This document shows positions 50,641 to 58,902 of a stretch of 64,000 nt of DNA, piece after piece; the first letter of the stretch is position 1, and each line of letters begins with the position of its first letter. Below the pieces are notes generated by a model. That model worked only from the letters and a program-made list of their open reading frames with translations. It had not been told where the DNA came from and searched no databases. The position numbers were made by a program, and so were the translations under genes. Origin of the DNA: Variovorax sp. PAMC 28711 (GTDB lineage: Bacteria; Pseudomonadota; Gammaproteobacteria; Burkholderiales; Burkholderiaceae_C); NCBI RefSeq assembly GCF_001577265.1, contig NZ_CP014517.1, forward strand, positions 186,001 through 250,000. The letters are read 5' to 3'.

Positions 50641-51160
50641 CGATCAAGGAGTCGTAGGCTTTCTCGCAGGTTTGACCTGAGATTCGGCTTCGATCAAGAG
50701 CTTCTGCCAGCTCTCCCGCCGTGCTGTCAGCCCTTGCGAACAGGTAGCTGAGCAGATCGAGGGGATCTGATCGAGCGCTGGCTGTCGCGCCTGTGGTGGC
50801 AACGCCGGAGTCCTCGGCGGCTCTACGGATGGCGGATAGGAAGGCGGCAACACGCTGCTGCACCCGCTGCTCAGCAGCACCAGCGCGCTCAGCGTCAGCA
50901 CGGGCCACATCGATCTTCTGCTGTCCTTCATTGCTCACTCCTTCGACCGTAGCGGCCCATCGTTGTTCGGTGTCGCGGCGCGAGCGCTCGGCCAGGCGCG
51001 CGGACTCGGCCTGCGTGGCTTGGTATGCGGAGAACTCGGCCGCGGTGCGCGACTGCGCGGCTTTCGCGTTGCTGACGCGCACTTGTTGGGCGCCGACCAT
51101 GGCCAGCAGGAAGGCGATCACCAGCGCCACCCAGACCTTGGGCGACATGAGCGCCATCAT
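50633..51160 (-). CDS. Rz: Rz-type spanin, inner-membrane subunit
   Basis: 175 residues: an N-terminal membrane anchor (VWVALVIAFLLAMVGAQQV) and a long periplasmic coiled coil rich in Ala, Arg and Glu (LAERSRRDTEQRWAATVEGV onward). It starts inside the endolysin stop (ATGA) and contains a nested Rz1 gene in another frame, the classical i-spanin layout. Together they fuse inner and outer membranes in the last step of lysis. Confidence 0.85.
   Translation of the reverse strand: MMALMSPKVWVALVIAFLLAMVGAQQVRVSNAKAAQSRTAAEFSAYQATQAESARLAERSRRDTEQRWAATVEGVSNEGQQKIDVARADAERAGAAEQRVQQRVAAFLSAIRRAAEDSGVATTGATASARSDPLDLLSYLFARADSTAGELAEALDRSRISGQTCEKAYDSLIAK
50644..50931 (-). CDS. Rz1: Rz1-type spanin, outer-membrane lipoprotein, nested within Rz
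   Basis: 95 residues in a different frame wholly inside Rz. The start MKDSRRSMWPVLTLSALVLL follows GAAGGAGTGAGCA, a strong ribosome-binding site. A lipobox LLSSGC gives a short lipoprotein with a proline-rich mature start (SSVLPPSYPPSVEPPRTPAL), as in lambda Rz1. The position, lipobox and prolines make the call firm. Confidence 0.85.
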   Translation of the reverse strand: MKDSRRSMWPVLTLSALVLLSSGCSSVLPPSYPPSVEPPRTPALPPQARQPALDQIPSICSATCSQGLTARRESWQKLLIEAESQVKPARKPTTP

Positions 51161-51627
51161 GATTCGAAGACTGCGCGCTCGGCAGCACGGCGCCGGCGCA
51201 GTCCCTTTTCAACGTTGCTGCCAGGGCTCACCCATGAGTCAAAGGCCAGCGAGGCGCCTTCGTAGTCGCCCGCGTTCAGCTTGCGCAGCAGGGTCGACGG
51301 CCGGCCATCCTTGAGGCGGATGATGCCGTCGCGCGAGGCCGACCCAGCCCCCACGTTGAAGACGATCGAAACCATGGCATCGAACTGGCCCTGAGTCATC
51401 GGCACGGTCACGTTCGCGCTCACGATTGCTTCGCGCTCCGCTATGTCGACGGCTAAGCGCTGATCGGCTTGCGACTGCTCCCAGATCGTCCCGCGCCCGA
51501 TGCCACGCCCCGTCGCGCCCCACCCTACCGTCCAAGGGTCGCCACCGGTCTTTGGATCCGGATACGCGACAAGCTTGCAAGACTCAAATTGCTTGATGAG
51601 GTCGACGCCTCGCTTGGATGTCTGCAT
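51157..51627 (-). CDS. Endolysin, GH24 phage lysozyme (T4/P22 type)
   Basis: 156 residues starting MQTSKRGVDLIKQFESCKLV after GGAGAAATGACC; an ATG two codons upstream is too close to that site. The catalytic triad is Glu15 (FESCKL), Asp24 (AYPDP) and Thr33 (PWTVGWG). The helical core MTQGQFDAMVSIVFNVGAG and the end RRRRAAERAVFES match the family. No signal-anchor is present, so it needs the holin to reach the murein. HNH copy 2 is inserted antisense between it and the holin. Confidence 0.9.
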   Translation of the reverse strand: MQTSKRGVDLIKQFESCKLVAYPDPKTGGDPWTVGWGATGRGIGRGTIWEQSQADQRLAVDIAEREAIVSANVTVPMTQGQFDAMVSIVFNVGAGSASRDGIIRLKDGRPSTLLRKLNAGDYEGASLAFDSWVSPGSNVEKGLRRRRAAERAVFES

Positions 51628-51660
51628 GGTCATTTCTCCTATGAAAAAGAGGACGACCAC

Positions 51661-51717
51661 GCCTAAAATAGGCGAGCCCGCAAAGCGCTACCAACGCGAT
51701 GCGGGCTCTAACCAATC
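51661..51717 (+). promoter_or_regulatory. Conserved structured leader upstream of HNH copy 2
   Basis: The left box is identical to the other leader (51661-51679), as is the right box (GGCTCTAACCAATC, 51704-51717). The fold is GAGCCCGCA-aa-GCG-ctaccaa-CGC-ga-TGCGGGCTC: nine outer pairs, an internal loop, three inner pairs and a seven-base loop. Compared with copy 1, a C/A mismatch becomes a C-G pair and a T-A pair becomes G-C, so the pairing is kept while the sequence drifts. AAGGAG and the ATG follow. Confidence 0.75.
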
Positions 51718-51736
51718 CGACTGTTAAGGAGTCTTC

Positions 51737-52360
51737 ATGGCTAAGGTCAATCGTACCTGCGAGCAATGCTCGGCAGCGTTTCTTACAAAGCCTTCTGTTG
51801 TCGCAAAAGGAGCAGGTCGCTACTGCTCACACGCCTGCAGTTCTGCAGCAAAGAGAAGAACCGAGCCGCTGCCGCTAGGTCTTACGGCGCAGCAACTCAA
51901 GGATCTTTTTTCCTACGACACCGAAACTGGCCTTTTCACTCGGCTCCGCGATTCGAACAATCAAGCGAAGGCGGGCGATGTTGCAGGCTCGCTAACTCGG
52001 GAGGGCTACCTATCGATCTGTATCAATCGACGGGCTTATCTCGTGCACCGCCTTGCTTGGCTCTACGTCCATGGCGAGTGGCCGCAGCACTGCATCGACC
52101 ATCGAGACGGTGTGAAATCAAACAATCGAATCGCCAATCTTCGAGACGTGCCGCATGCAATGAATGTGCACAACAGGCACAAGCCGAACCGTCAGAACAC
52201 TTCAGGGTTCTTGGGTGTAGTTAAGCAAGGTGAACGCTTTTGGCCCCGCATCAACATCAAAGGCAAGATTCGGGTCTTCCCATCGCATGCAACCGCTGAA
52301 GAGGCCCATGCTGCATACGTTGAGCTGAAGCGAAAGCACCACGAAGGGTGCCTTCTGTAA
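51737..52360 (+). CDS. HNH homing endonuclease with N-terminal zinc finger and C-terminal AP2 domain, copy 2
   Basis: 207 residues, intact. Order: a Cys-rich finger (CEQCSAAF and YCSHAC) at 8-34; a linker and HNH_3 core with YLVHRLAWLYVHGEWPQHCI, then DHRDGVKSNNRIANLRDV; and an AP2-like DNA-binding end (SGFLGVVKQGERFWPRIN, then AEEAHAAYVELKRKHH). It is homologous to copy 1 but has the extra finger. It lies antisense between holin and endolysin, abutting the holin stop. Such free-standing endonucleases usually spread into intergenic sites of phage genomes. Confidence 0.87.
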   Translation: MAKVNRTCEQCSAAFLTKPSVVAKGAGRYCSHACSSAAKRRTEPLPLGLTAQQLKDLFSYDTETGLFTRLRDSNNQAKAGDVAGSLTREGYLSICINRRAYLVHRLAWLYVHGEWPQHCIDHRDGVKSNNRIANLRDVPHAMNVHNRHKPNRQNTSGFLGVVKQGERFWPRINIKGKIRVFPSHATAEEAHAAYVELKRKHHEGCLL

Positions 52361-52837
52361 CTACTTTTCGCCCAAGGGAACGACGCCCGAGCTGGGCGGG
52401 CTGATCGGCGCACCGGCGCGCAGGTCATCATTCGCGCGGTCGAGCTTGCTGTTCACCAGCTGGCTGAGTCGGTTCACGAACGCCACGCGCGTCCAGCCCG
52501 CGGCGAGGATCACCACCAAGCGCACTTCGCGTGTGATGAGGTTCGGATAGACCGACGAGATCGCCCACATCAGGAAGTAGGCAATGCCGCCGACGATGAA
52601 GGAGACGACCAGGTCCTTGCGCGCTTCCTTGAGCACGCTGTAGACGACCACGTTCTCGCTGGCGAGCGTGAAGATGGTGCGCAGCACGCCGGCCAGCAGG
52701 CCAGCAGTGGCGCCCCAGATCAGCGACTCGAGGTCGAACGCCTTCATGTCCTGCGAGAACGAGGCGGCGTAGGCGACACGGGTTGCGCAGACCGCCCACA
52801 TGAACAGCAGCACGTTGACGGTGAATTTGTTTTTCAT
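52361..52837 (-). CDS. Putative holin / phage membrane protein (158 aa)
   Basis: The start MKNKFTVNVLLFMWAVCATR overlaps the upstream membrane gene (ATGA). About four hydrophobic segments (LFMWAVCATRVAYA; LIWGATAGLLAGVLRTIFTL; LVVSFIVGGIAYFLMWAISS; LVVILAAGWTRVAFV) and a charged tail. Position just upstream of the endolysin, apart from the inserted HNH gene, supports a holin role; the exact holin family is not recognised. Confidence 0.65.
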   Translation of the reverse strand: MKNKFTVNVLLFMWAVCATRVAYAASFSQDMKAFDLESLIWGATAGLLAGVLRTIFTLASENVVVYSVLKEARKDLVVSFIVGGIAYFLMWAISSVYPNLITREVRLVVILAAGWTRVAFVNRLSQLVNSKLDRANDDLRAGAPISPPSSGVVPLGEK

Positions 52838-53358
52838 CGGATCAGACCCATCTCGCGGGCGTACTCGCGCAGCTGCTGCGCGTTGAGGGACACGGCGTAG
52901 ATCAGGGCAAGAAAGAGCGACTCGAAGCTCTGCCGGCCGTACAGCACAGAGATCGGCCCGGCGAAGTCCAGAGGCTGCGCCAGCACCGCCAAGTAGATCC
53001 ACGTCAGCGCGCTGATGACGGCGGCACCGCATGCCATCAGCCGCGGCGTGCGGCAGGACAGCAGACGCGGGAGCACCAGCAGAGAGACGAAGTGCGGGAT
53101 GGTCAGCAGGATCGACACCACGAACATGCCGCCGACGAGCCATGAGTAGTGCCCGAGTGCTGCAACCTTGAACAGCGTCGACGCCGGGATCTGCAGGATG
53201 TACATGACCGGGCCGATGAGGTCGTTCATGAAGCTGAGCGTCACGAAGATGGTCAGCAGGCGCACCTCGATGCGGTTCTGCTCGACGTCGTCGGGCACCG
53301 CAGCAGCTGCGACGTCGCGGCGGAACTGAGCCGGATCGGTTGGGACGACGCGGCTCAC
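52834..53358 (-). CDS. Phage membrane protein in the lysis cassette (about 174 aa, 4 helices)
   Basis: A GTG start is chosen because it overlaps the stop of the 28-codon gene upstream (GTGA). The soluble start SRVVPTDPAQFRRDV is followed by four helices (LLTIFVTLSFMNDLIGPVMY; WLVGGMFVVSILLTIPHFVS; LMACGAAVISALTWIYLAVL; SLFLALIYAVSLNAQQL). It could be a second holin, an antiholin or a superinfection-exclusion protein; position alone cannot decide. Confidence 0.6.
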   Translation of the reverse strand: MSRVVPTDPAQFRRDVAAAAVPDDVEQNRIEVRLLTIFVTLSFMNDLIGPVMYILQIPASTLFKVAALGHYSWLVGGMFVVSILLTIPHFVSLLVLPRLLSCRTPRLMACGAAVISALTWIYLAVLAQPLDFAGPISVLYGRQSFESLFLALIYAVSLNAQQLREYAREMGLIR

Positions 53359-53441
53359 TTGCTCACCCTGTTCTTCCACTCGCGCACTTTGCGCCAGTTG
53401 TTCACGAGCCAGTTCAGCAGGAAGGTGTAGATGGTGGTCAT
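53355..53441 (-). CDS. 28-residue peptide at the head of the lysis cassette
   Basis: MTTIYTFLLNWLVNNWRKVR then EWKNRVSK: a short amphipathic or membrane-touching helix with a basic end. AAAGG lies just upstream and the stop overlaps the next start (GTGA), which supports real translation. Confidence 0.5.
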   Translation of the reverse strand: MTTIYTFLLNWLVNNWRKVREWKNRVSK

Positions 53442-53478
53442 GGGAAGCCTTTCAGGCTAGGCTGGATTTCTGGAGCGG

Positions 53479-55392
53479 CTATCCGACTACTTCGGTCGTG
53501 ACGATGTTCGCAACCCACTTGATGGTCGTGGTTGCAGCTCCAGTGACTTGAATCTCCAGGCTGCCGAGCGTGGCGTTTGCCACCGCCGCCACACTCCAGG
53601 CCGAAGCGCCTCCAATTGCGGCAACCGTAGTCACGGTCGGCGTGCCGTCGATCGCAGTCGTGGCGGCACTGGCGCCGCGCGAGATTGCTCCAGTGATCTT
53701 GAAGACAGCCCGGTCACCGAAAGCGCTCACCTTTGCGGAGACGATGCACTCGAAGCCGAACATCGAGTTGTTCGGCAGGAGTACACAAGTGGTGGCCGAT
53801 GGCGCGGAGCCGTTGCCAGAGACAGCCGCTGGCGTGGCGCTTGTGGTGGTGAGGCGGTGGATGTAGCTCTCGGACTGCGAATCACCCGCTGAAGAAAAGC
53901 TGCCGGCGGCGCGAGCGACTGAGCCTCGGGCCCTGGCGCGTGCGAAGGACCCCATGGCTACCGAGGCAGCGCCTTCCGCAAGATTGGACGAACCCCCAGG
54001 GATAGCCGACGAATCCCCGCTCGCAATGTTCTGACTTCCGCCGCCCACTGCCGCGTTGTAGTTTGTGGCTTGGTTGCGGTCGCCTCCCCCCACAGTTCCG
54101 TAGTCTCCGCCCGACGTTTGGTTGCTTTCGCCACCGCCGATCGTCGATTTGACACCGTTGGCCTGGTTCGAATTGCCACCTCCGATGCTGCACAGGTCGC
54201 TGCCGATAACGTTGACGGTGCCTCCGCTGATGACGCAGTTCGTGACGCCCGAGCCAATCGAGTTCCCATTCCCGCCAGCGATGACGCCACCACCGCCTGC
54301 CGCAGTGTTGTTCCGGCCACCGCCGATCACGGAGAACGAAGCAGACGCTACCTGCGCTGCAGCGGTGCGGGACATTTGCCAGTCCACAGAGTTGGACCCT
54401 CGCTTTCCGCCGCCTGCGGTCAAACTGTCGGCAACCTGCGCGGAAATAGCGCCCGTTCCTTTAGGAACAATGGCCGCGTCGATGTTGGTTGCAGCGTTCG
54501 TCGCGGTGAAGGATGATACGGGTACTGTTCCGTTCGGGCTGGCAGTGTTCAGTGCCTCCGTCCAACTCGTGAGACCACCGCCGCCACCCGGGACCGCTTG
54601 CCAGGTCGGGGCAACACCGGCGCCGTTTGCCGTCAGCACGTATGTGGCGGTTCCAGCAGCCAAACGCCCAGCAGCTCCGGCTGCGCCGGCCACGATGAGA
54701 TCGCCGACCGTGGTCATGGGATTGGCGAACCCAGAAGCTGCAGCAGCCCAACCAACTGCGCCGCCGATCACCGTCAGCACTTGCCCGTTGCTACCAACCC
54801 CCAAGCGGCCTGGTGCACCCGAGGCCCCACCCAGGATCAAGTCCCCGTTCGTGGTCATTGGGTTTGAGAACCCGCCGCCCGACGAAGCCACCCACGTTGG
54901 CAAACCAGCCGTCAGCGTCAGGACATAGCCATTCGTGCCGACTCCAAGCCGGGTCGGTGTTCCGCTCGTGCCGCCATAGATGATGTCGCCCGCAGTGGTC
55001 ATCGGGTTCGTCATCCCGCTCCCGCCGCCTGCTGCGCCGATGGCCTGTCGCTTGTCTGATGTGCTGGCAATCGTGAAAGTTGATGCTCCAGCCACCAGCT
55101 GATAGAGCTGCAGGTAAGTGCCCGTGTTCAGCCAGTTGGTCGTATTCGTTGCTGCCGTGACAACACCGGTCGTCTTGTGTGCCACGACGTAGTTCGTCGC
55201 ACTGGCCGTGAGTGCGACCATGCCATTGGCAACCGTCACGCCGTTGAATTCCCCGCCTAGGTAGCCGAGCGTCAGGCCGGTTGTGCTAGATGGATCGATG
55301 CCATATAGCGCTGCAGGCGCGACGCTTCGGAAGTTCTCGTTCACGCGCGCCTGCCAGCCAAAGGCGGCAAGGATGTCTTGAAGGATGGTCAT
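53479..55392 (-). CDS. Tail fibre / receptor-binding protein with repeat modules
   Basis: 637 residues beginning MTILQDILAAFGWQARVNEN, the start overlapping the J stop (ATGA). Three repeats of about 47 residues open with NPMTT. Next comes a glycine-rich region (about residues 345-485) with SIGGGNSNQANGVKSTIGGG-type repeats like the YadA head beta-roll, and then a globular end (YIHRLTTTSATPAAVSGNGS onward). It lies just after J and is probably a trimeric side or tip fibre that sets host range. No chaperone gene is seen beside it. Confidence 0.85.
   Translation of the reverse strand: MTILQDILAAFGWQARVNENFRSVAPAALYGIDPSSTTGLTLGYLGGEFNGVTVANGMVALTASATNYVVAHKTTGVVTAATNTTNWLNTGTYLQLYQLVAGASTFTIASTSDKRQAIGAAGGGSGMTNPMTTAGDIIYGGTSGTPTRLGVGTNGYVLTLTAGLPTWVASSGGGFSNPMTTNGDLILGGASGAPGRLGVGSNGQVLTVIGGAVGWAAAASGFANPMTTVGDLIVAGAAGAAGRLAAGTATYVLTANGAGVAPTWQAVPGGGGGLTSWTEALNTASPNGTVPVSSFTATNAATNIDAAIVPKGTGAISAQVADSLTAGGGKRGSNSVDWQMSRTAAAQVASASFSVIGGGRNNTAAGGGGVIAGGNGNSIGSGVTNCVISGGTVNVIGSDLCSIGGGNSNQANGVKSTIGGGESNQTSGGDYGTVGGGDRNQATNYNAAVGGGSQNIASGDSSAIPGGSSNLAEGAASVAMGSFARARARGSVARAAGSFSSAGDSQSESYIHRLTTTSATPAAVSGNGSAPSATTCVLLPNNSMFGFECIVSAKVSAFGDRAVFKITGAISRGASAATTAIDGTPTVTTVAAIGGASAWSVAAVANATLGSLEIQVTGAATTTIKWVANIVTTEVVG
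54592..55008 (-). repeat. Three tandem about 47-codon repeats in the tail fibre gene
   Basis: Units start at residues 129, 177 and 224 with NPMTTAGDIIYGG, NPMTTNGDLILGG and NPMTTVGDLIVAG. Each continues with an RLGVG-, RLGVG- or RLAAG-type turn and a YVLT/QVLT strand. They are similar but diverged, so they are probably structural modules rather than a recent expansion. Confidence 0.85.
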
Positions 55393-58300
55393 ACGGTTGC
55401 CTGGAGTTCGTGGCCGGTGCCGACGCTGTCGGAAATCTGGGATACGCGCACGAATGCGGTGGCGGAAGGAGTAATGCCAGCGGCGGTTTGCTGCGCTTCG
55501 GTGATCGTCGGCGTGGTCGTTGCGACCGTCGCAAGCAAGGTCGTGAACGCGCCGGACGTGTAGAAGCGCCACTGATACGCCTCGCCGGCTTCGCCCAGAG
55601 GGACCGACCCGGTCGCGTTGTTCATCGTGAGACGAGAGCGACGGTCGATCTGGATGTCGCGGTTGACGAAAGCGCGGCGCGCGTTGACCGGGCTGAGCGG
55701 CATCAAACCTTCGGCCGTGTTCGCGTAGGTCTGGGACAGCGCCGAGTCCTGACTGCGGCCCTTGGTGACGGCGCGATAGCTTTTTACGGAACCCACGTCG
55801 CCGAGTGGCATGGGCGGCCGCAGGATTCCGGCAATTCGAAGAAGCACGATCGTGTCGCCGGCCTGGTGCGTTCCGGCGAAGCGCTCAGTGCCGAACAGCC
55901 CGCGCATGTGACGCGACAGGATGTAGCGCCCGCCTCCCAGGCTTGCGCCGAGTGCAGAGCAGCCGATCTCCCAACGGCCCGGTGCGCCGAGCGCCCAGAA
56001 CTCGCCACCGTTGACGAGCAGCACGTCGCGCGTCACGCTGTTGAAGACATCATCGCCAAGGTCCACCGTAATCAGGTTGGTCTCGTCGATCAATTTGCGC
56101 GACCACGCACCCAACGCAGTTTCAGCAACACCGATCGGCGCCGAGGCTGAAACCGTGCCTCGTGGCACCAGAGTGTTGTCGTCGTCACCGACAAGCAACT
56201 CGGCAGAGGCCGGGACGTCGCCATAGCTGTCCAGCGCAGCGTAGATGCCGGCATCGTTGTCTGCATCGCGCAGAAGCGGGATGTCGAGGAGCTGCAGGCG
56301 GGTCGGTGCCGCAAGGGGAGCCACGGCCTGTCCCGAGTACTCCGACCCACCCACTGCGGTCTGTCCGTAGATCGCGGCATTGGCCGGTACGCACTCACCC
56401 TCGATCAGCGCGCCGGTGTCCGTCAATTTGCTCAACCGCCAATCGGACAGGACCCCTTTGGGGTATTCGAATGTCACCACGTCGCCAGCACTCAGGCAGG
56501 CGAACTTGCGCGACACCTTGAAGCTGCGGCGATTGCGGTCGTTCCATGCGTCGTAGAGCGCCCTTTGGGCCAGCGTCGCCGCGACGCCGGCATCGACGGA
56601 CATGGGCAGATCAAGCGTCGAGTCCATCACCGAATCGGTGACCTGGCGCATCGCCTTCTCTGTGCCGGTCTGGTAGTCGAAGTCCTTGTTGATGTAGCTC
56701 ACCGACACGCTACGCGGCAGTTCTGCTTCCTGCCCGCGCGTCAGCGGCATGGGGTCGCCCGGCTCGCCGCCGTCTTCTGCGCACCCCAATTCGTCGTAGC
56801 CGATCGTCGCGACCGAAACGAGATTGGCGCGGTGGAAGAACTTGATCTTCCCATCCTCTTCCGTCGCGTCGATCGCGAACGCCGTCATCAGCGGCTGGAT
56901 GTTGGCGCGCGCGCTTGCAGGGTTCGTGAGCGTGTACCCCCAGACGCTGCCGCTAATGTCATCCAGGTCGTACTGATCAGCCGTCAGGCCGGCGCGTGTG
57001 CACTGCTCGTCGAGGATGCTCGCGATGCTCGCTGCATTGGGTTGGATGCCTGGTAGGCGGTAGACCATGACCATGCGCGAAGCACTGACGATGTAGATCG
57101 CCGCGTCACTCATGCCGATTGAAAGACTGGACGAGGTCAATGCGCCGACGCTGACGGTCCTTCCGGACGCGGAGAAGACGCCGCTCGTCATCTTGTATTC
57201 GGCCACCAAGCCGCCAAGATTTGCAGCCCACACGGTCTGGAAATCGTTGTCGGCAATGCCCACCGCTTCTGGAGAGATGTTCACAGCCGAGACGCCATAT
57301 CCAAGAGCGCCGACTGGCAGGGAAGGCGAGACCGTTCCTTGTCCGATCAGCACTCCGCCCACACCGAGGGCGTACCACTTCGTGATGTCCACCAGCGCAG
57401 ACGCCGAGGTGAAGACCAACATGGTTTTCTGATCGATAGAAAATACCAAGCCGGTAAGCACTTCACTCGAAGGGGCGGACGGATCGAATGTGACGAAGTC
57501 CGGGCCGGCTTCGGTGAGGTATCCCCTCAGTGTCCCGTCGGCAAGATTTCCACGATAGGTTCGAATGTAGAGATCGCCCAGCATGCCGGCCGCGTATGGC
57601 CCACCGAAGTCAACCGGCCAGCGATCCGTCTCTGAGCGCGCTTCTGTTGCCCAGTAATCGCCTTCGCCGCTGTAGACGCGCGTCTGCGTGATCGGAGTGG
57701 TGGAGTTGACCGTCCACATGCCGACGCGCACCGATGCATTGTTGACTTCGTAGATGACCGGTCGTCCGACGCCAGCGTCGGTGAAGGTTCCCTCGATGGT
57801 GCGATCCAGCAGGCTTCGCGGCCCCAGAATGGAAGAAGCCCTGCACAGCTCAAAGGAGAACTGCGGAACCCTCCCGCCTTGGCATTCGATGATGTTCAGG
57901 CGCACAGAAACCACACCGCGATACGCCGGAACGTTGCCGACGCCGTGATAGGTCTCTTCGATGTAATCGGGCATCTGGTCTTCGTGCCCTTGATACAGAA
58001 TCAGGAACGAATACGGGCTCTCCGCTGTCGCCAAAGCCGAGCCGATCGACACGCCGTTGGACACGTCATAGATCAGCTTGCCGTCCTGCCAGATCTTGCG
58101 GATGGCGACTTCCGAACCATCGGCAGGCGTGGCGCACAAGACATGCCGCATGTGCACGAAGTACCGATAGCTGGTGTTCTCCGTGCCGCCGCCTTTACCT
58201 GCAGAGGTGGTGAACGGGAGTTCGATCTTGTCGGTCGAATCAACCACGTTCCCGCCAGCTCGAACCGTGCCGTAGATGGTCGGAATTCCGATTCCGTAGG

Positions 58301-58474
58301 TGGAGACGGTGACCTTCTGGTCATCGATCCGCGGGCCTTCGGTCTTGACGGGGCCATCCAGCGCACCGCCGACGACCCCGCCCAGCGTTGCCCGAGTGCG
58401 ACGTAACTTGCACCACCCGTGAAGTACCCGAGGACCGCCCCGGCGATTGTCCCGAGTGTTCTGTTGTCGCTCAT
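55389..58474 (-). pseudogene. Phage tail tip / host-specificity protein J, single-base frameshift
   Basis: Two frames join to about 1,028 residues. The first, MSDNRTLGTIAGAVLGYFTG, is the hydrophobic N-terminus typical of DUF1983/tail-J-like proteins of non-lambda siphophages. The second continues VVGGALDGPVKTEGPRI, IPTIYGTVRAGGNVVDSTDK, then TRGQEAELPRSVSVSYIN and the Ig-like end GEAGEAYQWRFYT. One G appears lost near 58395 (GCACTCGGGCAACG on the minus strand). Order between K and tail fibre, and size, fit the central tail tip protein. Confidence 0.82.
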
Positions 58475-58902
58475 GCTGCTACCTCACGGAATCGAAAGCA
58501 GCCGATGACCCGGCATTGCTCCTGCCGCCGCCATGCTTCGTTGAAGGCGGTTTCATCCACCTTGCGCGGGTGCATCGAGCGTGCGTGCAGCAAGGAAAGT
58601 CCGCCGTGCGGGTAGGTGCCGAGAATGCCCATGTGACGTGCGACCTTGTATTGCAGGCAGACCACATCACCCGGCTGCATATCCGTCACGCTGACCATGT
58701 GCGCTTTGCAGTAGACGAGCATCGCGTCGTCGATCGGAAGGGGCGCGTAGTCCACTGGAAGCTCCGGATTCGGCAGGCCAAGGATGTCGCGCGTGACGAT
58801 GACCAGACCGATACAGTCCACCGCGTCCCGGCTGCGGCCTTGATGGCGGTAGCGGACACCAATCAACTGGCGAGCGGTTGCTTCCACTTCGGCGCCGGTC
58901 AC
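58471..58902 (-). CDS. NlpC/P60 tail tip peptidase, lambda gpK-like
   Basis: 143 residues from GTG, which overlaps the L stop (GTGA). The NlpC/P60 core is present: Cys in DAVDCIGLVIV, His in KVARHMGILGTY, and a third polar residue in LLHARSMHPRKV. It cleaves murein cross-links at DNA entry. The stop overlaps J (ATGA). Confidence 0.88.
   Translation of the reverse strand: MTGAEVEATARQLIGVRYRHQGRSRDAVDCIGLVIVTRDILGLPNPELPVDYAPLPIDDAMLVYCKAHMVSVTDMQPGDVVCLQYKVARHMGILGTYPHGGLSLLHARSMHPRKVDETAFNEAWRRQEQCRVIGCFRFREVAA

Noticed and set aside
50132..52360. IscB/OMEGA-type RNA-guided nuclease for the HNH genes and their leader
   Set aside because: Neither protein has RuvC or PLMP motifs, and the layout is HNH plus AP2, typical of homing endonucleases; the leader is far shorter than an omega RNA.
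53479..55392. Diversity-generating retroelement target in the tail fibre
   Set aside because: No reverse transcriptase and no template-like near-repeat of the fibre 3' end are in this window.
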